Source of the DNA: Bryobacterales bacterium
Lineage (GTDB): Bacteria > Acidobacteriota > Terriglobia > Bryobacterales > Bryobacteraceae
Reading direction: 5' to 3'
Length of the DNA stretch: 41,590 nt
NCBI GenBank assembly: GCA_020852175.1
Contig: JADZBH010000003.1
Coordinates: 1-41,590, forward strand
Positions within the stretch are counted from its first letter, which is position 1. Each line of letters starts with the position of its first letter. Of this stretch, positions 7,476-13,984 are shown piece by piece. The position numbers were made by a program, and so were the translations under genes. The notes beneath the pieces are model-generated. The model had not been told where the DNA came from, did not search any database, and worked only from the letters and a program-made list of their open reading frames with translations.

Positions 7476-9742
7476 TTTTCGTAACACCTCACTTCAAAGA
7501 TCGCCGCGGGCGCGCCGTGGGTGGCCAGCACTTCAATTCGCAGTTCGCTCGTGTGGACGGGCGTGTCCAGCCACACGGTGTTCCGCGTCTGGTGATTGCC
7601 GGTTTTTGTGAAGATTTCCGTTCCGGCGCCATCCAGAATCCGGTAGTCCCGCACGCAGAACGGCATGTCCCGTTCCGGATGCCCCATCAGCACCGATTCC
7701 ATCGGATGGTCGAAATCGGTGTCGAACGCCAGTTCAATGCGTCCGATGGTTTTCGGCGCGGCCCATTGAAGCGTCAAGCTGGGCGCGCGGTCCTCGACCG
7801 CCGCCACCCACGCATTGGGTTCCGACGAGGGGCGCGCCACGCCGTTCACCACGTTTCGCGCGCAGAAGCCTTGCAGCGGCGGGCTGACGCCGATCGCCAT
7901 GTTCTTGCCGCCCGGACGCCGTGACGGCAGCCAGAACTCGAACGAATCGATGCCGCTCCCTTCGGGCGGCTCTTGCCTGGCCCCTTTGGCGACTGCCTTG
8001 TTCATCGACTGAGACAGGCTTAGCACGCCCGTCACCCGCGAATCGCTCAAGTGCACGGAAACATCGTCGTTCTTGTGCAGAATGTAACTCAGGTAACGCG
8101 GGCTCCCGATCACCGCGCCGCCCGCGATGCGAACCGGTTGCGCCACGCCTGCCTGTAGTTCGAACCGCTGCTGATGCAAGGGCAGTTCGGGCGTGTAGTT
8201 GTCCCCGCGCACACTCTCGCGCACTTCCGTCTCGATCACGGTCCGCTTGGCCACATCCACTAAAAACGTGACGGCGGGAATCGCACCCGCGGACACGGGA
8301 AGCAGCATCGCACGCGATGTATCCAGCGGTTGCACGTCGCTGCCGGGCGGAAACTCTTCCAACTCAAAACAGCTCGAAGCGCGAACAGAGGCCTGCCTGG
8401 CCAGATCCGCCGGATCGTCCAGTGACAACCCCGGGATGAACTGGCCGGAGCGGAGCAACTCGCGTTGCAACTCCTGGATGGGGACCTCGCGCGGGTTCAC
8501 ACCATGTCCGCGGCACAACGCGGCCGCCATGCCCACGGCCTGCCCATTGTGCGCGCAGGTCGCCATCACGCGCGTCGAACCGAAAGCCACATGCGAGACA
8601 CTGATCAGCCTGCCGGTCAGGAACAGGTTTCCGATATTCCGGCTGTACATGGCACGGTACGGAATCTGATAGACGCCCTTGGAGTGCCACTGCGTGCAAC
8701 CCGCCAACTCGCTGTAGACGCCGTCGGCCGGATGGAGGTCCATCGCCCAGCCGCCGAAACTCACGGCGTCGGCATGCGTCCGCTGCTCCACCAGGTCCTG
8801 TTGCGTGAGGATCACGCCGCCTTCAAAGCGGCGGCTTTCGCGCTTACCGGGAATCGTGCCGAACCATTCGAGGGTCATGGTCGCGGCCTCGGGAAACTTC
8901 CCTGAGTTCTTGATGTAATCCCAGACGCCGTACGCTACGCGCCACAACTCCCACTTGATCCGTTCGGTGTCGTGCACCGTATCCAGGCGACCGCCGTACT
9001 CGAACCACCAGAAGCGGCAACCTGAGTCCGTGGCCTTGATGTCCTGGAATCGCGGGATACTGGTGATGTCCTTGAGCGCGAACGAAGGCGCGTTGAACCG
9101 CACGGGACGGCCGGTGTCCTTTGAATAGAAGTAGAGGGAATGCCCCAGCAGTTCTCCGTAGCTGGCTTCCGGCGCGAAACCTTCGCCGAACTCGTCACGG
9201 CTCTCGGCGCCCATGCGGAAGGCCGCCCCGGCGAGGAAACCGAGAACACCATCGCCGGAAGCGTCGCAAAATAACGGCGCGCTCATGTGATAGGTGATGC
9301 TGTTCTGGCTGCAGAATCCGCGAACCGCGGCGATCGTGTCCGCGTCCTTCTTCTCCACCTCGTGCACGGCCGTGTTCAGCAGCAGCCTGATGTTGGGCTC
9401 TTCCACCACCTTTTCAAGCAGGATGCTGTCCAGCACCAGCGGATTGCCCTCTGGATTCCGGTGCATGTTCTCGACGAGGATTTCATCGATCACGCCTCCT
9501 TCCCGCGCCCAGCGGTTGTTGTTGCCCATGTGCGAGGTGGCGCCGAGAATCCACAACCGCACTTCGCTCGATGCGTTGCCGCCCAGCACGGGGCGGTCCT
9601 GGATCAGGACAACTCCAATCCCTGCGCGCGCCGCCGTGATGGCAGCGCAGGCGCCGGACAGACCGCCGCCCACGATCACCAGATCGGCGTCCAACCGCTC
9701 CTCGCGCAGCGCTCGCTGGCCGCTCCCGGCGTCCCTGATCAT
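7472..9742 (-). CDS. FAD-dependent oxidoreductase (FAD_oxidored family) with C-terminal discoidin-like domain
   Basis: A 756-residue flavoprotein. The N-terminal Rossmann motif DLVIVGGGLSGACAAITAAR (GGGLSG at 25-30) and LIQDRPVLGGNASSEVRLW identify the FAD_oxidored (PF12831-type) family. FCDASGDGVLGFLAGA is the second nucleotide-binding region. Residues about 610-756 look like a beta-sandwich of the discoidin/F5-8 type (IGRIELAFDTDFDHP, SELRIEVLATHGAP), possibly carbohydrate-binding. No export signal is seen. The ATG at 9742 is chosen because GAGGAGGA stands seven bases before it; an upstream in-frame reading to 9796 runs through a hairpin and lacks such a site. Members of this family are common next to secreted hydrolases, but their substrates are mostly unknown. 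Sugar or polyol oxidation is only a guess here. Confidence 0.85.
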   Translation of the reverse strand: MIRDAGSGQRALREERLDADLVIVGGGLSGACAAITAARAGIGVVLIQDRPVLGGNASSEVRLWILGATSHMGNNNRWAREGGVIDEILVENMHRNPEGNPLVLDSILLEKVVEEPNIRLLLNTAVHEVEKKDADTIAAVRGFCSQNSITYHMSAPLFCDASGDGVLGFLAGAAFRMGAESRDEFGEGFAPEASYGELLGHSLYFYSKDTGRPVRFNAPSFALKDITSIPRFQDIKATDSGCRFWWFEYGGRLDTVHDTERIKWELWRVAYGVWDYIKNSGKFPEAATMTLEWFGTIPGKRESRRFEGGVILTQQDLVEQRTHADAVSFGGWAMDLHPADGVYSELAGCTQWHSKGVYQIPYRAMYSRNIGNLFLTGRLISVSHVAFGSTRVMATCAHNGQAVGMAAALCRGHGVNPREVPIQELQRELLRSGQFIPGLSLDDPADLARQASVRASSCFELEEFPPGSDVQPLDTSRAMLLPVSAGAIPAVTFLVDVAKRTVIETEVRESVRGDNYTPELPLHQQRFELQAGVAQPVRIAGGAVIGSPRYLSYILHKNDDVSVHLSDSRVTGVLSLSQSMNKAVAKGARQEPPEGSGIDSFEFWLPSRRPGGKNMAIGVSPPLQGFCARNVVNGVARPSSEPNAWVAAVEDRAPSLTLQWAAPKTIGRIELAFDTDFDHPMESVLMGHPERDMPFCVRDYRILDGAGTEIFTKTGNHQTRNTVWLDTPVHTSELRIEVLATHGAPAAIFEVRCYEK

Positions 9743-9764
9743 TGGAATCCTCCTCGCGGATTGG

Positions 9765-9800
9765 CGGCGTGGAAAGGGACTGGCGCGTGCTTCCACGCCG
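9765..9800 (-). other. Intercistronic stem-loop between receptor and oxidoreductase genes
   Basis: Arms CGGCGTGGAA (9765-9774) and TTCCACGCCG (9791-9800) are a perfect 10-bp inverted repeat around a 16-nt loop, in the 75-bp gap after the receptor stop. No U-run follows on the minus strand and the next gene's ribosome binding site comes soon after. It is therefore more likely an mRNA-stabilising or attenuating hairpin than a full terminator. It would allow the receptor to be made at a higher level than the enzymes. Confidence 0.65.
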
Positions 9801-9817
9801 GCCCGGGGCCTCGATTC

Positions 9818-12800
9818 CTAGAAGATCAGTTTCAGGCCCAGTTGAACGATGCGCGCGTCGCGGGCCGAGACGATGGTTCCGAAGGCGGCGCTTTGGTTGC
9901 GGCCATCGGGACCGGCTGAAAAGCCCATGTTCGGCAGGCCGAGGTTGACATTGTTGAGCCAATTAAATGCTTCGGCCCGGAATTGCAGCCGCAGCCGTTC
10001 GGCCAGCCGCGTGTCCTTGATCGCCGACAGGTCCATGTTGAAAATGCCGGGCGCGCGAACGTCGGGTAACGTGCGGCTCACGTTGCCCAGCGTGAAGTTG
10101 GGCGGGTTGACGAACTGCGTGGTGTCGAACCAGCGGTATTCGTTCGGGTTGTCCAGCTTGGCGCTGGTTCCGGTGGAATTCGGACGCGATGCGCGGAAGT
10201 TGCTCGCTCCGGAAATCGTCAGCGGCACGCCGCTTTGCATGGTAGTGATCGTGTTCAATTGCCAGCCGCCGATGATGGCGTTGGCGATGCCGTTCACGTT
10301 GGCGCCGAATTTGCGCCCCTTGCCAAACGGCAACTCATAGACGAGGCTGACGACGCCGCGCTGCGCGATGTCGGTCGGGTCGATGGAACGCTCCAGTCTT
10401 CTGGAACCAAGCGGATCCTGATATCCGACGACGCCCGCCTGTTCGAGCCCGGGGCCGAAGTTGATCGGCGTGACCACGGAATCGGCGATCAATTTCGCCT
10501 TTGTGTAAGAGACCAGAACGACCAATCCTGACTGGAACCGGCGTTCGGCGGTGAACAGCAGCGCATGGTACATCGAGTTGCCCAGGTGCGGGTTCCTCAC
10601 CGTCACGGCGTTGTAGTAAGGAAAGTCGGCCAGTGATTGTTGCAGCGTGATGGTCGAACCGCCGAGCGCGCCCGGAACCTGGCCCGCGTAGGGGTTGGCC
10701 ACGCGTTCCTGCGTCAGCCGCAACCCGTACTGCCAGTTTTCAGGCCGGACACCATTCAGGTTGTAGCCGCCGGCGAGCAGGTTGGTTCCCCGGTTGGCGG
10801 AGTAACTTGCGTCCAGCAGCCAGCCCTTGACCTGGTGTTGCAGCGATGCCGACCACTGCTGCGACATCGGCACCTTTTCGTTCGGCTGGTCCCAGGTGAC
10901 GCTCTGGCCGAGAAACGCGGCAGGGCCGAGTTTCGCGCCCAAGGGCTGTGTCGGAGCGAACGGCAGGCCGTTCTTGAACTGGAACGCCGGCAGGTTCGAA
11001 TCGTTGCCGGGAGGAATGTACTGTGTCTGCGTGTTCGCGAATCCAGAGGTGCTGCCGAAGGTGTCCCGATAGAACGTGCTGGGGTAATAGATGGAGTAAC
11101 CGGCGCGGATCACGGTCTGGCCCTTGCCGGTAATATCGTAAGCCAGGCCGATGCGCGGGCCGAAATTGGTATAGATCGGCTGGAAGGGCGAGGCGCCGAA
11201 ATCGGCTCCGGCGTAAACCGTTCGGCCGCGGAGGCTCGTGCCAGGGATGTTCGTACTGGGATCGAAGTTCGAGGTGCCGCCGTTGCGCTCCCTGGGCCAC
11301 TGCTGGTAATCCCATCGCAAGCCGAGGTTCAGCGTGAGCCTGCGTGACGCCCGCCAGTCGTCCTGGATGAAGACGCTCGATGAATAGCTCTTCTGCGACT
11401 CGCCCAGATAGATGATGCCGGTGGCGCTGGACACCTGGCCGAGCAGAAATGTCGCGAACGCCGATCCGGTGCCGGCCGGCGCGGCGGGATTGCTGGTCAG
11501 CCCGTTGCCAAAGCTGAACGAGTGAGAAGGGGTTTCCCGCTGGAAGTTGTTCGCCTGGTTCAACCTGTGGTCGTAGCCGATCTTGATGGTATGGTTGCCC
11601 TTGATCCACGTCATCATGTCGAACAGTTGCCAGTTCGTGCTGCCCCGCAGGCCCACGGTGAAGGCGCCGAAGTTGGCGAAGCCGAAATTGTTCAGAAACG
11701 GCAGCGTGTCCGACGGAATCGAGGGGTGCAGGCCCAACTCGCGGGGCAGGTTCTTTCCGTAGCTGGCCGCCTGGAACGGGAAAGACGAACGGGCGACACT
11801 GACGCGGAATTCGTTTAGCAGGTTCGGCGTGAATGTGTGCGTATCGTTGAGGACGAAGTTGTTGTTCCGCAGGTCGTCGAGCCTGGCGCGGACGTCCGGA
11901 TCGGGCCACGGCGACTGAAGGTTCCCCGCGTTGGTGAAATGGCGGTAGAACGTGTAGCGGCCATAGAAATAGTTCTTGTCGCTGAAGCGGTGGTCCACTT
12001 TGCCCGTGTGCTGCTGCATCTCACGCCCTTCGGAGAAGCCCGAAATATAGTTGTTTTGCTGCGTGAACGGATTCACCGCCGTGCGGTTGGGGGCTGGCAT
12101 GTAGCGCAGGAACGTGACCGTGGTGGGATCAAGCTTCGAAGCCGGGATGACATTGCCGGGAAACTGCGTGCGAAACACCTGCGATCCTTCGCGCCGCAAG
12201 GTGTCCGGATCAAAAACGGGAATTTGCTGCCCGCGGTCGTTGAGGAAATTCGAGAAATCTCCGCGCCGCCACGTGTCGATGGGCGTCGATCCGATCGGGT
12301 TCACGGCGCGCCGGTAATACCAGCTCTCGTAGTTGTAGAAGAAGAAGGTGCGGTTCTTGCCGTCATACACCTTCGGAATGGAGACGGGTCCGCCCAGCGC
12401 ACCGCCGAACTGGTTATACCGGAACGGTCCGCGAACCGCGGCGAACGTGTTCCGGGCGTCGAACTTGTCGTTGCGCAGGAAGTAGTACAGCGTCCCGTGA
12501 TAATCGTTGGTGCCGCTCTTGGTCACCAAGTTGACGACGCCTCCGGCGGTGAAACCGAACTCGGCCGACATGGTCGCCGACTGCACTTTGAACTCCTGAA
12601 CGGCGTCCACGGTCGGGTTCACGTTGATGTCGGCCAGGTAGCCCTGGTTGTTGTTGGCGCCGTCCATCACGATCGCGTTCAGCGCCGACGGTCCGCCGTT
12701 GATGCTCATGCCGGACAGGGCGATGCCGCGGTCGGCGAAGCCGTTGGGGTTCCCGCTGAACGTGGTCCGGACCGCCGGGGTCAGCAATGTCAGCGCCAGG

Positions 12801-13249
12801 GCGTTCCGGCCGTTGATCGGCAGTTCCTGAATCCGCTTGTTCTCGATGACCTTGCCCAGCGTGCTGCTGCCGGTGTCCACCAGAGGCGCCTCGCCCGACA
12901 CGGTGATCGATTCAGAGAGATTGCCGACTTCGAGAGCGAGATCCACCTGGCCGCGCTGGTCCACCTGGAGCGTGATACCGTCCCGGACTGCCTTCTTGAA
13001 ACCTGTCTGTTCGACCACGATCTGATAGCTGCCGACTGGCAGCGAAGGCGCCGTGTAGTAACCGGCTTCGTTTGTCACGGCCACGGCCGCCACGTTCGTA
13101 CCCGTGTTGATGATCTGAACCTTGGCGTTGGAGACGGCGGCGCCGGTGGAATCGGTCACGGTGCCAAACAGACTGGCACGGCCCACCTGCGCCAGGGCGC
13201 AGACGGCGGTAAGCATAACGAGGGTCAAGATACGGGCAAAGCGGAACAT
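9818..13249 (-). CDS. TonB-dependent receptor, Oar-like, full length
   Basis: A 1143-residue outer-membrane receptor, the intact member of three in the window. A signal peptide (MFRFARILTLVMLTAVCALAQ, split after ALA) is followed by a carboxypeptidase-regulatory-like domain (about 23-105), a plug with VMDGANNN, EFGFTAGG and NLVTKSGTNDYHG, a long beta-barrel with YELPFGKGRKFG near the end, and a terminal aromatic residue (LGLKLIF). The ATG at 13249 has AGGAGT about seven bases upstream and is preferred to 13276. It begins the glycan operon and probably brings oligosaccharide across the outer membrane to GH16/GH31. Two palindromic sites upstream suggest control by the adjacent LuxR-type regulator. 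The ligand is unknown. Confidence 0.95.
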   Translation of the reverse strand: MFRFARILTLVMLTAVCALAQVGRASLFGTVTDSTGAAVSNAKVQIINTGTNVAAVAVTNEAGYYTAPSLPVGSYQIVVEQTGFKKAVRDGITLQVDQRGQVDLALEVGNLSESITVSGEAPLVDTGSSTLGKVIENKRIQELPINGRNALALTLLTPAVRTTFSGNPNGFADRGIALSGMSINGGPSALNAIVMDGANNNQGYLADINVNPTVDAVQEFKVQSATMSAEFGFTAGGVVNLVTKSGTNDYHGTLYYFLRNDKFDARNTFAAVRGPFRYNQFGGALGGPVSIPKVYDGKNRTFFFYNYESWYYRRAVNPIGSTPIDTWRRGDFSNFLNDRGQQIPVFDPDTLRREGSQVFRTQFPGNVIPASKLDPTTVTFLRYMPAPNRTAVNPFTQQNNYISGFSEGREMQQHTGKVDHRFSDKNYFYGRYTFYRHFTNAGNLQSPWPDPDVRARLDDLRNNNFVLNDTHTFTPNLLNEFRVSVARSSFPFQAASYGKNLPRELGLHPSIPSDTLPFLNNFGFANFGAFTVGLRGSTNWQLFDMMTWIKGNHTIKIGYDHRLNQANNFQRETPSHSFSFGNGLTSNPAAPAGTGSAFATFLLGQVSSATGIIYLGESQKSYSSSVFIQDDWRASRRLTLNLGLRWDYQQWPRERNGGTSNFDPSTNIPGTSLRGRTVYAGADFGASPFQPIYTNFGPRIGLAYDITGKGQTVIRAGYSIYYPSTFYRDTFGSTSGFANTQTQYIPPGNDSNLPAFQFKNGLPFAPTQPLGAKLGPAAFLGQSVTWDQPNEKVPMSQQWSASLQHQVKGWLLDASYSANRGTNLLAGGYNLNGVRPENWQYGLRLTQERVANPYAGQVPGALGGSTITLQQSLADFPYYNAVTVRNPHLGNSMYHALLFTAERRFQSGLVVLVSYTKAKLIADSVVTPINFGPGLEQAGVVGYQDPLGSRRLERSIDPTDIAQRGVVSLVYELPFGKGRKFGANVNGIANAIIGGWQLNTITTMQSGVPLTISGASNFRASRPNSTGTSAKLDNPNEYRWFDTTQFVNPPNFTLGNVSRTLPDVRAPGIFNMDLSAIKDTRLAERLRLQFRAEAFNWLNNVNLGLPNMGFSAGPDGRNQSAAFGTIVSARDARIVQLGLKLIF

Positions 13250-13327
13250 CGAAGACTCCTTCCTGAGCTTGCCCATACTGTCACCAAGTCCCCAGCCGGG
13301 TCGTCTGAGTTTCGGATTAGTGAATCG

Positions 13328-13343
13328 TAGTCCAAATGGACTA
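13328..13343. promoter_or_regulatory. Proximal palindromic operator candidate
   Basis: TAGTCCAAATGGACTA is a perfect palindrome with 7-bp arms and a 2-bp centre. Its core GTCCA-N2-TGGAC is repeated 31 bp away. It sits about 87 bp upstream of the receptor start, overlapping where the -35 of a weak promoter would be (ACTAAT at 13321-13316 on the minus strand is a possible -10). LuxR/NarL-family regulators bind such dyads. The assignment to the neighbouring regulator is inference. Confidence 0.65.
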
Positions 13344-13357
13344 TGCGGGAAGCAGGG

Positions 13358-13984
13358 TCAGTCCACGTGGACCAGGCCCTTTTGGATGGCCAGCAGCACA
13401 GCCTGCGTGCGGTCCGTCACGCCGAGTTTGTCGAGGATGCGGCTGACGTGGATGCGAACGGTATTTTCGGAGATGCCTAGTTGCTCGCCGGCGTCCCGGT
13501 TGCTGCAGCCTCGCGCCAGCAGCCGCAAAACGTCGCGTTCCCTGCCGGTCAACTGGACGGCGGGAACTCTCTCGGCCAGCAGCGCTCCAATGGCCGGCGG
13601 CACGAACCGTTTGCCCGCCTTCACGCTGAGAATCGCCTCGACCAGAATTTCCGCGCCGGCGTCCTTGGTCAGATAGGCGAGAGCACCGGCGGACAACGCG
13701 CGGTGGACGTCTTCGCTGCCTTCGTAATTGCTGAGCACGAGTATGCCGAGCCCTGGCAGTTCCCGGTGAATCCGCGCGATCGCTTCAAACCCCGAGATGC
13801 CGGGCAGCCGCAGGTCCATGATCACCACGTCCGGCTTATGGCTCAGGCAGAGAGGGAGCGCTTCGTCGCCCTGCGCGGTTTCGGCGACAATCCGCATGTC
13901 GGCGCGGGTGTCGATGGTGGTGCGCAACGCGAGCCGGAAGAAGTACTGGTCTTCCACCACCAGAATTCGAACCGGCTCGCTCAT
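13358..13984 (-). CDS. LuxR/NarL-family response regulator
   Basis: A 208-residue two-component regulator. The receiver domain (about 5-120) has acidic residues Glu11-Asp12, phospho-acceptor Asp57 in VVIMDLRLPG, and the lysine in YLTKDAG. The output domain (about 145-205) is a LuxR-type helix-turn-helix (LTGRERDVLRLLARG, GISENTVRIHVSRILDKLGV split by a loop). Its ATG overlaps the stop of the kinase gene as ATGA, so the two form a pair. The last codons (GTC CAC GTG GAC) are themselves the distal palindrome. The gene lies just upstream of the receptor operon, its most likely target. Confidence 0.95.
   Translation of the reverse strand: MSEPVRILVVEDQYFFRLALRTTIDTRADMRIVAETAQGDEALPLCLSHKPDVVIMDLRLPGISGFEAIARIHRELPGLGILVLSNYEGSEDVHRALSAGALAYLTKDAGAEILVEAILSVKAGKRFVPPAIGALLAERVPAVQLTGRERDVLRLLARGCSNRDAGEQLGISENTVRIHVSRILDKLGVTDRTQAVLLAIQKGLVHVD
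13361..13372. promoter_or_regulatory. Distal palindromic operator candidate inside the regulator 3' end
   Basis: GTCCACGTGGAC is a 12-bp perfect palindrome sharing the GTCCA-N2-TGGAC pattern with the site at 13330-13341. The centres are 31 bp apart, about three helical turns, so two dimers would sit on the same face of the DNA. It encodes the last four residues of the response regulator, so coding and regulatory functions overlap. Confidence 0.55.

Noticed and set aside
11837..13330. 497-codon open frame on the plus strand
   Set aside because: Lies opposite the full-length receptor gene, has a repetitive Val/Arg/Glu composition and no recognisable domain; typical shadow frame in GC-rich DNA.
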